Shown here: positions 16,730-25,861 of the stretch, piece by piece
Layout: each line of letters starts with the position of its first letter
Numbering within the stretch: position 1 is the first letter of the stretch
DNA from: Jeotgalicoccus sp036782755
GTDB taxonomy: Bacteria; Bacillota; Bacilli; Staphylococcales; Salinicoccaceae
DNA length: 64,000 nucleotides
Direction of reading: 5' to 3'
NCBI GenBank assembly: GCA_036782755.1
Contig: DAIPYL010000002.1
Span: 1-64,000, forward strand
Notes under the pieces: generated by a model
Database searches by the model: none
Seen by the model: the letters and a program-made list of their open reading frames with translations, nothing else
Told to the model about the DNA's origin: nothing
Position numbers and translations under genes: made by a program

Positions 16730-19468
16730 ATGGACTATAAAGACACTTTGTTAATGCCGAAAACAGCATTTAAAATGCGCGGCGGCTTAGTAAACAAAGA
16801 ACCAAAAATGCAGCAGCACTGGGAAGACATCGATCTTTACAACAAAAAACTTGAATTAAACAAAGGCAACACGCCTTTCGTTCTGCACGACGGCCCGCCG
16901 TATGCAAACGGCAATCTGCATATGGGGCATGCGCTTAACAAAATCATCAAGGATTTCATTAACCGGAACAAGCAGATGCAGGGCTATTACACACCTTACG
17001 TTCCCGGCTGGGATACGCACGGACTGCCGATTGAGCAGGCGCTGACAAATAAAGGTGTAGACCGTAAATCAATGTCTATCGAGGAATTCAGAAATAAATG
17101 TATCGAATTCGCAAACTCTCAAATCGATATTCAGCGCGACGGATTTAAGCGCATGGGTATCGACGGCGAGTGGGACAACCCATATTTAACTTACAAACCT
17201 GAGTTCGAAGCATCACAGGTGCGCGTATTAAAAGATATGGTATCAAAAGGTTTAATCTACAAAGGCAAGAAGCCGATTTACTGGTCACCGACAAGTGAAT
17301 CATCACTTGCTGAAGCAGAACTTGAATACCAGGATAAAAAATCACCGTCTATCTACGTATCTTTCAAAGTTAAAGACGGCAAAGACACTGTTGACGCAGG
17401 CGTTAAATTTGTTATCTGGACAACAACTCCATGGACAATTCCGTCAAACCTCGGGCTTGCTGTGCACAAAAACTTAAACTATGTACAGTTTAACTATGAC
17501 GATGAAGAATTTATCGTGGCAGAAGATCTGCTTGATACTTTCGCTGATGAAGTGGAATTTGATAAAGAGAAAATTACACGCACGAAAGAGTTCAAAGGAT
17601 CAGAGCTTGAATATATTACTGCAGAACACCCGCTATTCGACCGTGAAAGCCTTGTAGTGCTTGGCGATCACGTAACGACCGAAGCAGGTACAGGTGTCGT
17701 TCATACAGCGCCTGGCCACGGGGACGATGACTTTAAAGTAGGACAGCAGTACGGACTTGATGTACTGAGCCCTGTCGACAACAAAGGTGTCTTTACTGAA
17801 GAAGCAGGCAAATATGCAGGCATGTTCTATGATGATGCAAACAAAGTTATTTCAGATGACCTGAAAGAAGCAGGCGCATTATTAAAACTGTCATTCTACA
17901 CGCACTCTTACCCGCATGACTGGCGTACGAAAAAACCTGTAATCTTCCGTGCAACACCGCAGTGGTTCGCTTCAATCGAAGGTGTACGCGAAGATATTCT
18001 GAATGCTTTAATGGATACGAAATTCCAGGTTGAATGGAACCGTAAACGCATGTACAACATGATTAAAAACCGCGGCGACTGGGTTATTTCACGCCAGCGT
18101 GTATGGGGTGTGCCGTTACCATTCTTCTACGGTGAAAACGGTGAAGAAATCATCGATGCTGATGTAATTGAGCACGTGGCAACTTTATTTGAAGAACACG
18201 GTTCAAACATCTGGTTCGAATGGGATGCAAAAGATTTACTGCCTGAAGGATTCACGCATGAAAGTGCTCCGAACGGCAAATTTACAAAAGAAACAGACAT
18301 TATGGACGTATGGTTCGACTCAGGTTCAACACACCGCGGTGTGCTTGATTACAGAGAGAACTTAACTTACCCGGCTGATCTTTACTTTGAAGGATCCGAC
18401 CAGTACCGCGGATGGTTCAACTCATCACTGATTACAAGTGTTGCAACGAGAGGCCACTCGCCGTATAAGGAACTGTTATCACATGGTTTCGTCATGGACG
18501 GTAAGGGCAAGAAGATGTCGAAATCACTCGGCAACGTTATTCTGCCTACAAAAGTAATGCAGCAGATGGGTGCAGATATTATCCGTCTGTGGGTAATGTC
18601 ATCTGACTTCCAGGAAGACGTTCGCGTATCGGATGATATTCTGAAACAGGTTTCGGAAGTCTACCGCAAAATCCGCAACACATTCAGATTCCTGCTTGGT
18701 AACGTTAACGACTTTAACCCGGCGGAAAACAATGTCGCTTACGAAGATTTATATGAAGTCGATAAATATATGTACAACCGTTTTAACGAACTGAAAACAT
18801 TTATGCTGGATGCATATGACCGTTACGACTATGTAACGATGTACCAGACAGTACAGAACTTTATCAACGTTGATCTGTCGAACTTCTATCTGGATTACGG
18901 CAAAGATATTCTGTATATCGAAGCTGAAGATGCACCGATCAGACGCAGCCTGCAGACAGTACTGTACAAAATTCTTAAAGAATTAAACCTGGTTCTTGCA
19001 CCGGTATTAGTACACACTGCCGAAGAGATTTATGAGCATACACCGCACACTGAGAAGGAAAGTGTTCACCTTGAACTCTTCCCTGAACGTGAAGATACTG
19101 ATGCTGTACTTGTTGAGAAATGGCAGAAGTTCATGACGGTCCGAGACGATGTGTACAAAGCACTTGAAGCAGCCCGCAATGAAAAAACTATCGGTAAATC
19201 ACTCGATGCAAAAGTAACACTGACGCAGCCTGCAGACTTTAATCTGGATGATATCCGCGGCAACCTTGAGCAGTTCTTCATCGTGTCTCAGGTTGAAGTG
19301 GCTGATACAGCAGAAGGCGGCACAGAATACGATGTTGTAACAGTTAAAGTTGAACATGCCGACGGCGAACGCTGTGACCGCTGCTGGAACTATTCAACAG
19401 CAGAAACATTAGTGGAAGGCAAAGACGATATTTGTCCGCGCTGCCGCGACGTTGTGGACGCACAGTAA
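16730..19468 (+). CDS. ileS: Isoleucyl-tRNA synthetase
   Basis: Class I aminoacyl-tRNA synthetase charging tRNA-Ile. The HIGH-type motif is GNLHMGHALNK near residue 62, the editing domain contains TTPWTIPSN, KMSKS appears as GKKMSKSLGN near residue 593, and the C-terminal zinc-binding region has CDRCWNYS and CPRCRD. The 912 residues match S. aureus IleS (917). It has its own promoter and T-box leader and begins behind AAGGAG. lspA starts 3 nt after the stop. Confidence 0.98.
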   Translation: MDYKDTLLMPKTAFKMRGGLVNKEPKMQQHWEDIDLYNKKLELNKGNTPFVLHDGPPYANGNLHMGHALNKIIKDFINRNKQMQGYYTPYVPGWDTHGLPIEQALTNKGVDRKSMSIEEFRNKCIEFANSQIDIQRDGFKRMGIDGEWDNPYLTYKPEFEASQVRVLKDMVSKGLIYKGKKPIYWSPTSESSLAEAELEYQDKKSPSIYVSFKVKDGKDTVDAGVKFVIWTTTPWTIPSNLGLAVHKNLNYVQFNYDDEEFIVAEDLLDTFADEVEFDKEKITRTKEFKGSELEYITAEHPLFDRESLVVLGDHVTTEAGTGVVHTAPGHGDDDFKVGQQYGLDVLSPVDNKGVFTEEAGKYAGMFYDDANKVISDDLKEAGALLKLSFYTHSYPHDWRTKKPVIFRATPQWFASIEGVREDILNALMDTKFQVEWNRKRMYNMIKNRGDWVISRQRVWGVPLPFFYGENGEEIIDADVIEHVATLFEEHGSNIWFEWDAKDLLPEGFTHESAPNGKFTKETDIMDVWFDSGSTHRGVLDYRENLTYPADLYFEGSDQYRGWFNSSLITSVATRGHSPYKELLSHGFVMDGKGKKMSKSLGNVILPTKVMQQMGADIIRLWVMSSDFQEDVRVSDDILKQVSEVYRKIRNTFRFLLGNVNDFNPAENNVAYEDLYEVDKYMYNRFNELKTFMLDAYDRYDYVTMYQTVQNFINVDLSNFYLDYGKDILYIEAEDAPIRRSLQTVLYKILKELNLVLAPVLVHTAEEIYEHTPHTEKESVHLELFPEREDTDAVLVEKWQKFMTVRDDVYKALEAARNEKTIGKSLDAKVTLTQPADFNLDDIRGNLEQFFIVSQVEVADTAEGGTEYDVVTVKVEHADGERCDRCWNYSTAETLVEGKDDICPRCRDVVDAQ

Positions 19469-19471
19469 GCG

Positions 19472-19951
19472 ATGAAACAATACAGAATACTGCCTATGGC
19501 TGTTATCGGGATTATTGTTCTTGCAATCGATCAGCTGACAAAGTATTTAGTGGCCACACGGATGGAACTCGGCGAGTCCATCCCGGTGCTGGGCGAGTTC
19601 TTTAAAATAACTTCCCACCGCAACAGCGGTGCCGCCTGGGGAATGTTCGAAGGACGCATGATGTTTTTCTATATCATTACTGTCTTTGTTCTTATATTCT
19701 TAATATATTTCTATAAGACGGAAGCAAGGAATAATTTTCTGATGCAGCTCGGCATTACACTCCTGATGGCAGGTGCGCTTGGTAACTTTATCGACCGCCT
19801 GTTATTCCAGGAAGTTGTCGACTTTGCAGATTTACTTTTAATCACTTATGATTTCCCTATTTTTAATGTCGCGGACAGTGCCCTTACAATCGGCGTGATA
19901 ATAATGTTAATCGAAGTATTTATAACGGGAAGAGGTAAAGAAGAAAAATGA
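19472..19951 (+). CDS. lspA: Lipoprotein signal peptidase II
   Basis: Membrane aspartyl protease that removes signal peptides from prolipoproteins. Four hydrophobic helices fit 159 residues; the catalytic aspartates are in GNFIDRLLF and FNVADSALTIG, and NSGAAWG is the conserved loop. It overlaps rluD by 4 nt, giving translational coupling. The ileS-lspA-rluD order is common in Firmicutes. Confidence 0.97.
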   Translation: MKQYRILPMAVIGIIVLAIDQLTKYLVATRMELGESIPVLGEFFKITSHRNSGAAWGMFEGRMMFFYIITVFVLIFLIYFYKTEARNNFLMQLGITLLMAGALGNFIDRLLFQEVVDFADLLLITYDFPIFNVADSALTIGVIIMLIEVFITGRGKEEK

Positions 19952-20856
19952 ATTTAATTATAACGGAAGAAAATGCAGGCGAAAGACTGGATACAGTACT
20001 CGCGGGCATCGTTCAAAACACATCCCGTACAGACATACAAAATCGCGTAAAGTCGGGTCACATTACAGTGAACGGCAAAACGGTAAAACCGAATTATAAA
20101 GTAAAACAGGACGACAATATCGAATTTTTAGAACGTGAAAACGTTGAAGCGGATATTGAGCCTGAGAATCTAAATCTGGATATTGTGTATGAAGACGAAG
20201 ATGTTGCGGTCGTTAATAAATTGCGCGGCATGGTCGTTCATCCCGCGGCAGGCCATGCGTCAGGCACGCTCGTTAACGGACTGATGGGACAGCTTGATAA
20301 CCTTTCAGGTATTAACGGCGAGCTCCGTCCCGGTATCGTCCACCGTATCGATAAAGATACATCAGGTCTTCTGATGGTAGCAAAACACGATGTGGCCCAC
20401 CGTCATCTCGTTGAGCAGCTTGTTGAAAAATCGGTGACGAGAAAATACACAGCACTTGTGCATGGTGTGATTCCGCATAATCTCGGTACGATAGAAGCAC
20501 CGATCGGGCGCAATCCGAAAGAGCGTCAGGATATGGCGGTTGTCGATGAAGGGAAAGATGCAGTCACACACTTTAACGTGCTTGAGCGTTTCGACAACTT
20601 TACACTTGTCGAGTGTATTCTTGAAACGGGGCGCACACACCAGATCAGAGTGCATATGAAGTATATCGGCTACCCGCTTGCAGGGGACCCGAAATACGGA
20701 CCGAGAAAAACACTTGATGTCGGCGGGCAGCTGCTGCACGCAGGAATTCTTGGATTTACACATCCGAAAACAGGCGAGCGCATGGAATTTAAAACTGAGC
20801 TTCCTGAATACTTTACCAGCGTGCTGAATGAAATGCGTCAGGCTGAAAAGAAATAA
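19948..20856 (+). CDS. rluD: Ribosomal large subunit pseudouridine synthase, RluD type
   Basis: Isomerises uridines in 23S rRNA. An N-terminal S4 RNA-binding domain (about 1-75) is followed by the RluA-family catalytic domain with GIVHRIDKDTSGLLMVAK (catalytic Asp), then LVECILETGRTHQIRVHM. The 302 residues are normal for this family (Bacillus YlyB). The precise target uridines are assumed from homologues. It is the last gene before the pyr promoter. Confidence 0.93.
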   Translation: MNLIITEENAGERLDTVLAGIVQNTSRTDIQNRVKSGHITVNGKTVKPNYKVKQDDNIEFLERENVEADIEPENLNLDIVYEDEDVAVVNKLRGMVVHPAAGHASGTLVNGLMGQLDNLSGINGELRPGIVHRIDKDTSGLLMVAKHDVAHRHLVEQLVEKSVTRKYTALVHGVIPHNLGTIEAPIGRNPKERQDMAVVDEGKDAVTHFNVLERFDNFTLVECILETGRTHQIRVHMKYIGYPLAGDPKYGPRKTLDVGGQLLHAGILGFTHPKTGERMEFKTELPEYFTSVLNEMRQAEKK

Positions 20857-20860
20857 CTGC

Positions 20861-20889
20861 TTGACTTAAAACAATCCGGCTGGTATGAT
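20861..20889 (+). promoter_or_regulatory. Promoter of the pyr operon
   Basis: TTGACT (20861-20866), 17-bp spacer and extended -10 TGGTATGAT (20881-20889). It is one of the best promoter matches in the window. Confidence 0.85.
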
Positions 20890-20912
20890 AATTTCAATCA
20901 ATTGAATACGAA

Positions 20913-21061
20913 GTCTTTAAATTTTAGTCCTGTGAGGCTAAGAAGACGTGAATTGCACAAAGTACAGTAATCTGGGCCGGAATGGGCAGATTATACAAAA
21001 TTCTCTGTGCGGAAATATAGGATAACTATATACTCATGTCTTCTGACATGAGTATTTTTTT
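20913..21061 (+). promoter_or_regulatory. PyrR-dependent transcription attenuator
   Basis: The PyrR-binding hairpin (20913-20947) carries AGTCCTGTGAGGCT at 20926-20939, matching the known PyrR recognition loop, closed by GTCTT/AAGAC. The terminator is ACTCATGTC / GACATGAGT (21032-21053) plus seven T residues. AGAAGACGTGA (20941-20951) can instead pair with TCATGTCTTCT (21034-21044), forming an antiterminator that excludes both other structures. PyrR with UMP would favour termination. Confidence 0.92.
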
Positions 21062-21085
21062 ATGCAAAAAATGGAGGAATTAAGA

Positions 21086-21607
21086 ATGACAGCAAAAACA
21101 ATTATGGACAGTGTGCAGATAAACAGGGCAGTAACGCGCATGTCGCACGAAATACTTGAAAAACATAAAGGCAGTGACAACATCGTGCTGCTGGGTATTA
21201 AAACACGCGGTGAACATCTGGCACTCCGCATCCAGGAACGTATCGAAGAAATAGAAGGTGTGAAGCTGCCGACAGGCACAATTGATATCAGCGCGTTCAG
21301 AGACGACCGTCCGGAAGATGTGCAGGCAGATAACTCAGTTGTAGTCGATGCAGACTTTAAAGACAAGAGCGTAGTCATCGTCGATGATGTTCTGCAGACA
21401 GGACGCACAATCAGAGCAGCGATTGATGCAATACTCAATACGGCAAGACCGACGACAATCTCACTTGCAATACTCGTTGACAGAGGACACAGAGAGCTGC
21501 CGATCAGACCGGACTATGTCGGTAAAAACATTCCGACATCGAAAACAGAAAAAGTATCAGTGAAAGTGGAAGAAGTCGATCAGGAAACAAGCGTTACCAT
21601 ACTTTAA
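21086..21607 (+). CDS. pyrR: Pyrimidine operon attenuator and uracil phosphoribosyltransferase PyrR
   Basis: RNA-binding regulator that senses UMP/UTP versus PRPP and stabilises the anti-antiterminator hairpin in the leader; it also has weak uracil phosphoribosyltransferase activity. The PRPP motif VVIVDDVLQTGRT is near residue 92. I set the start at ATG 21086, behind GGAGGAAT; the upstream in-frame ATG at 21062 sits on the terminator T-run and has no ribosome site. This gives 173 residues, normal for PyrR. It leads the operon it regulates. Confidence 0.96.
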   Translation: MTAKTIMDSVQINRAVTRMSHEILEKHKGSDNIVLLGIKTRGEHLALRIQERIEEIEGVKLPTGTIDISAFRDDRPEDVQADNSVVVDADFKDKSVVIVDDVLQTGRTIRAAIDAILNTARPTTISLAILVDRGHRELPIRPDYVGKNIPTSKTEKVSVKVEEVDQETSVTIL

Positions 21608-21625
21608 TTAAAAGGGGAATCTGAG

Positions 21626-22933
21626 ATGGCAAAGTTTGAAGATGAAATTTTTCAGCGCAGTGTAGAACCTGAGCTCGATGTACATGAAAGACCGAAATTT
21701 TTCCAGGGACTGCTGCTGAGCTCGCAGCATCTGTTTGCAATGTTTGGAGCGACAGTGCTCGTACCATTTCTGACCGGGCTCCCGGTCAGTGCAGCACTGA
21801 TTGCAAGCGGGATCGGGACACTGCTTTACATTCTGATTACGAAAGGTCAGATTCCGGCTTATCTCGGTTCAAGCTTTGCTTTTATCCTGCCGATAACAAT
21901 CGCTCTTGGTGCGAATACGCTCGGCGAAGTGCTCACGGCACTGTTCTTCAGCGGGGTGCTCTATGTCATCATCGGGCTGGTTATCCGGCTCGCAGGTACT
22001 GGATGGATTATCCGGCTCTTACCGCCGATAGTTGTCGGACCCGTCATTATGGTAATCGGCCTCGGACTTGCACCTGTAGCAGTGGACATGGCGATGTATA
22101 CAGACTCGGGCAATCAGGAAGGCTACAGCATGACATACATCACTGTCGCACTGATTACACTGACGATAACAATACTTGCTTCAATCTTCCTTAAAGGTGT
22201 GCTCGGTTTAATACCGATACTGATCGGTATTATCGGCGGCTACATCGCAGCATTAGTGTTCGGCATCGTCGATCTGACACTTATTCAGAACACCGGATGG
22301 TTCGTTCTGCCTGACCTGTACATCCCTTACCAGGATTACACACCGGCAATGAACATTGGATTATTCATGGTCATGCTGCCGATCGTCTTCGTAACAATAT
22401 CAGAGCACATCGGACATCAGATGGTTATTAACAAAATTGTCGGACGCGACTTCTTTAAAAAACCGGGACTGCACCGTTCGATTATCGGTGACGGTGTAGC
22501 GACAATGTTTGCCAGCACAATCGGCGGACCGCCGACTACGACTTACGGTGAAAATATCGGGGTACTCGCAATTACGAGAATCTTCAGTGTCTGGGTTATC
22601 GGAGGCGCAGCAGTGCTCGCAGTAATACTCGGCTTTGTCGGCAAATTTACGGCAGTAGTCCAGAGCATTCCGACACCGGTTATGGGCGGTGTGTCCATTC
22701 TGCTCTTCGGAATTATTGCATCGAGCGGACTCCGCATGCTGATCGACGCAAAAATTGACTTTGATAATAAACGCAACCTGGTTATCGCATCGGTGATATT
22801 AGTCATTGGAATCGGTAAAGCACATTTAGACTTCACGATAGGCAACATTCCATTCAACCTTGAAGGAATGGCGCTCGCTGCAGTAGCAGGAATTATTCTA
22901 AATCTAATTTTACCTAAGAGGGAGACGAACTAA
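21626..22933 (+). CDS. pyrP: Uracil permease PyrP (NCS2 family)
   Basis: Proton-coupled uracil importer with about 14 hydrophobic segments over 435 residues. The family signature is visible as GGPPTTTYGENIG (about 295), together with AYLGSSFAF near residue 75. AGGGGAA precedes the ATG. Only 18 nt separate it from pyrR and none from pyrB, so the additional attenuators that Bacillus subtilis has on both sides of pyrP are absent. Confidence 0.96.
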   Translation: MAKFEDEIFQRSVEPELDVHERPKFFQGLLLSSQHLFAMFGATVLVPFLTGLPVSAALIASGIGTLLYILITKGQIPAYLGSSFAFILPITIALGANTLGEVLTALFFSGVLYVIIGLVIRLAGTGWIIRLLPPIVVGPVIMVIGLGLAPVAVDMAMYTDSGNQEGYSMTYITVALITLTITILASIFLKGVLGLIPILIGIIGGYIAALVFGIVDLTLIQNTGWFVLPDLYIPYQDYTPAMNIGLFMVMLPIVFVTISEHIGHQMVINKIVGRDFFKKPGLHRSIIGDGVATMFASTIGGPPTTTYGENIGVLAITRIFSVWVIGGAAVLAVILGFVGKFTAVVQSIPTPVMGGVSILLFGIIASSGLRMLIDAKIDFDNKRNLVIASVILVIGIGKAHLDFTIGNIPFNLEGMALAAVAGIILNLILPKRETN

Positions 22934-23857
22934 ATGAAAAACTTATTATCTATGGAACATGTCACTCCGAAAGAAATCGAAGCATTAATTACGAGAGCAA
23001 TCGATATTAAACACGGCAGACCGGTAATGAAACTGAACGGCAAAACAGTCGTGAATCTGTTCTATGAAAACTCAACAAGAACGAAGCTGAGCTTTGAAAT
23101 GGCGGAGAAAAACCTTAACGTTGAACGGCTGCCTTTCGATGTATCGACAAGTTCGGTATCCAAGGGAGAATCACTTTACGATACATGCAAAACGCTTGAA
23201 GCAATCGGCGCAGACGCACTTGTGATCAGACATCCGGATAATAAGTATTATGAAGAACTCAGAAACCTCAATATCCCGGTAATTAACGGCGGAGACGGCA
23301 GCGGATCACATCCGACACAGTCACTCCTTGATATGATGACAATTTATGAAAATCTGGGACAAATCTGCGGTCTTAAAATCGCGATTGTCGGAGATATTAA
23401 ACATTCGCGTGTGGCAAAATCAAATGCACAGTCACTGACGAAGATGGGCGCTGAAGTGTATTTCTCAGGTCCCCGCGAGCTGCAGGACAACACGCTCGGG
23501 ATTTCGCACATCAGCATCGATGAAGCAGTGGAAGAGTGCGATGTAATTATGCTGCTCCGCGTTCAGCACGAACGCCATGAATCATATGCAGAGATGCCGA
23601 AAGAAGAATACAATGCACTGTACGGTATGAACAAAGAACGTATGGACAATATGAAACCTCACGCGCTGGTAATGCACCCGGCACCGATTAACCGCAACGT
23701 TGAAATTACAGATGAAGTGGTTGAAGGCAAGAAGAGTGTAATATTCGAACAGATGACAAACGGCGTATTTATGCGCATGAGTATTTTAGAATCAGTACTT
23801 GACGGAGAAGGGAGCAACATCAATGCTTTTGAAAAACGCTACGCTGTTACTCAATAA
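22934..23857 (+). CDS. pyrB: Aspartate carbamoyltransferase catalytic subunit
   Basis: Condenses carbamoyl phosphate and aspartate, the second step of UMP synthesis. The carbamoyl-phosphate site FYENSTRTKLSFE is near residue 39, with HPTQSLLDM and HPAPINRNVEI conserved. The 307 residues fit the catalytic subunit; no regulatory subunit gene (pyrI) is present, as usual in Firmicutes. It overlaps pyrC by 35 nt. Confidence 0.98.
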   Translation: MKNLLSMEHVTPKEIEALITRAIDIKHGRPVMKLNGKTVVNLFYENSTRTKLSFEMAEKNLNVERLPFDVSTSSVSKGESLYDTCKTLEAIGADALVIRHPDNKYYEELRNLNIPVINGGDGSGSHPTQSLLDMMTIYENLGQICGLKIAIVGDIKHSRVAKSNAQSLTKMGAEVYFSGPRELQDNTLGISHISIDEAVEECDVIMLLRVQHERHESYAEMPKEEYNALYGMNKERMDNMKPHALVMHPAPINRNVEITDEVVEGKKSVIFEQMTNGVFMRMSILESVLDGEGSNINAFEKRYAVTQ

Positions 23858-25085
23858 TGAAGAACAGATATCAGATGTTTATATTAAAGACGGTAAGATT
23901 GCTGAAATCGGACAGAATTTAAATTCGGATAAAGAAGTGATCGACTGCACGGGATTATTATTAACGCCCGGGTTTGTCGATGTCCACGTTCACTTAAGAG
24001 AACCCGGATTTGAACATAAGGAAACGATTAAAACAGGAACAACAGCTGCGGCACGCGGCGGCTTTACAACAATTTGTCCGATGCCGAATACAAATCCGAT
24101 TATCGATACACCTGAAATTCTCCGCGATCTGAACACTAAAATTAAAGAAGATGCATTAATTAAAGTTCTGCCTTATGTGTCGATTACGACCGGTCTGAAA
24201 GGCGAGGAACTTGTGGACTTTAAGAGTCTGAAGGCTGAAGGTGCATTTGCATTCACTGACGACGGTGTCGGGGTGCAGAGCGCGGACATGATGTACCGTG
24301 CAATGCAGGCTGCTGCAAAACTGGACATGGCAATCGTTGCTCATACTGAAGAGAACACACTGATCTACGGCGGGGCAATTCACGAAGGTAAAACAAGCGA
24401 AAAGCTCGGTATTAAAGGAATTCCCGCGATTACTGAATCTACTCAGATTGCACGTGACGTACTGCTTGCCGAAGCGGCGGACTGTCATTACCATGTCTGC
24501 CACGTTTCGACTAAAGAAAGTGTCAGAATTATCCGCGACGCTAAACGTGCAGGAATTAAGGTGACTGCTGAAGTCACGCCGCATCACTTAGTTCTGGATG
24601 AGAATAATATCACTGAAAAAGATCCAAACTTCAAAATGAATCCGCCGTTACGCGGCGAAGATGACAGAGAAGCTCTGATAGCAGGACTGCTTGACGGGAC
24701 GCTGGACTTTATCGCAACTGACCACGCACCGCATCACGAAGATGAAAAAGCAGCGGGTATTGAGACAGCACCATTCGGTATTGTCGGTATCGAAAATGCT
24801 TTCCAGCTTGTCTATACGAAACTGGTTAAAACAGGTGTATTTACACTGCAGCAGGTGATCGACTGGATGACAGTTAAACCGAGCAAAGTATTTAAACTCG
24901 ACAGCGGAACACTGGAAACAGGAAAAGCTGCCGACTTAACACTGATTGACTTAAACCGCGAATATACACTCGATAAGAATGAGTTTTTATCAAAATCAAA
25001 AAACACGCCGTTCCATGGCGAAACATTACAAAGTGATATCGCTATTACAATCGCTGATGGAAAAATTGTGTACGACAATAAGTAA
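23823..25085 (+). CDS. pyrC: Dihydroorotase
   Basis: Zinc amidohydrolase that cyclises carbamoyl aspartate. Metal ligands are in DVHVHLREPG (about 53), CHVSTKESV and ATDHAPHH. I take ATG 23823 as start: GGAGAAGGGAG lies just upstream and the N-terminus (MLLKNATLLL) matches the family, whereas the in-frame ATG at 23799 lies deeper in pyrB. This gives 420 residues. In Bacillus and S. aureus the next genes are carA and carB; here pyrK follows after only 17 nt. Confidence 0.97.
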   Translation: MLLKNATLLLNNEEQISDVYIKDGKIAEIGQNLNSDKEVIDCTGLLLTPGFVDVHVHLREPGFEHKETIKTGTTAAARGGFTTICPMPNTNPIIDTPEILRDLNTKIKEDALIKVLPYVSITTGLKGEELVDFKSLKAEGAFAFTDDGVGVQSADMMYRAMQAAAKLDMAIVAHTEENTLIYGGAIHEGKTSEKLGIKGIPAITESTQIARDVLLAEAADCHYHVCHVSTKESVRIIRDAKRAGIKVTAEVTPHHLVLDENNITEKDPNFKMNPPLRGEDDREALIAGLLDGTLDFIATDHAPHHEDEKAAGIETAPFGIVGIENAFQLVYTKLVKTGVFTLQQVIDWMTVKPSKVFKLDSGTLETGKAADLTLIDLNREYTLDKNEFLSKSKNTPFHGETLQSDIAITIADGKIVYDNK

Positions 25086-25102
25086 AATACAGGGGTGCTG
25101 AC

Positions 25103-25861
25103 ATGCTTCAACTTGCAACCGCAATATCCAAATCAGAAATTGCCGATAATATTTATGAACTTGTTTTGACAGCGGAGCTCGATAAATATACGCTCCGTCC
25201 GGGACAGTTTGTCCATGTGAGAGTGTCGAACTCGACTGAACATGTGCTGAGACGTCCGATATCAATTTCAAATATTGATAAGGGCAATAATGAAATTACG
25301 ATTACATTCCGGGCGGAAGGTCCCGGGACAACAAAGCTTGCGGAGATTAATGAAAGAGACACTGTGGATGTGCTCATGCCGCTTGGCAACGGATATAATA
25401 TTGAATCGGCCGGACGAGGGGAGCACGTGCTGATTGTCGGCGGAGGCATCGGGGTGCCGCCATTGTACGAACTGGCAAAACAGCTGCATGAACGCGGTGT
25501 GAAAACGACGCATGTCCTTGGGTTCAACAGCAAAAAAGATGTGTTTTATGAAACGGATTTTAAAGAATTCGGGGAAACACATGTTGCTACAGCTGACGGA
25601 TCTTATGGTACGAAAGGCTTTGTAACAGACGTTATTCAGAAAATCGGGACTGACTTTAATAAGTTTTATGCATGCGGTCCTAAAGTGATGCTGAAAGTGC
25701 TCGATGAAACGATGCCGATGGACGGATTTATTTCTCTAGAGGAGAGAATGGGCTGCGGTTTCGGGGTGTGTTATGCATGTGTATGCGAGACGACAAATGG
25801 CGGTCAGGTTAAAATCTGTACGGACGGTCCCGTATTTGAAAAAGGAGCGGTTGTACTGTGA
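25103..25861 (+). CDS. pyrK: Dihydroorotate dehydrogenase electron transfer subunit PyrK
   Basis: FAD and [2Fe-2S] subunit that passes electrons from PyrD to NAD+. The flavin motif LRRPISIS (about 50), a nucleotide-binding loop VGGGIGVPP (about 112), and four cysteines at about 218, 223, 226 and 239 for the iron-sulfur cluster are visible. The 252 residues are normal. It overlaps pyrD by 4 nt. S. aureus lacks this subunit and uses a membrane class 2 enzyme, so this is a Bacillus-like trait. Confidence 0.96.
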   Translation: MLQLATAISKSEIADNIYELVLTAELDKYTLRPGQFVHVRVSNSTEHVLRRPISISNIDKGNNEITITFRAEGPGTTKLAEINERDTVDVLMPLGNGYNIESAGRGEHVLIVGGGIGVPPLYELAKQLHERGVKTTHVLGFNSKKDVFYETDFKEFGETHVATADGSYGTKGFVTDVIQKIGTDFNKFYACGPKVMLKVLDETMPMDGFISLEERMGCGFGVCYACVCETTNGGQVKICTDGPVFEKGAVVL

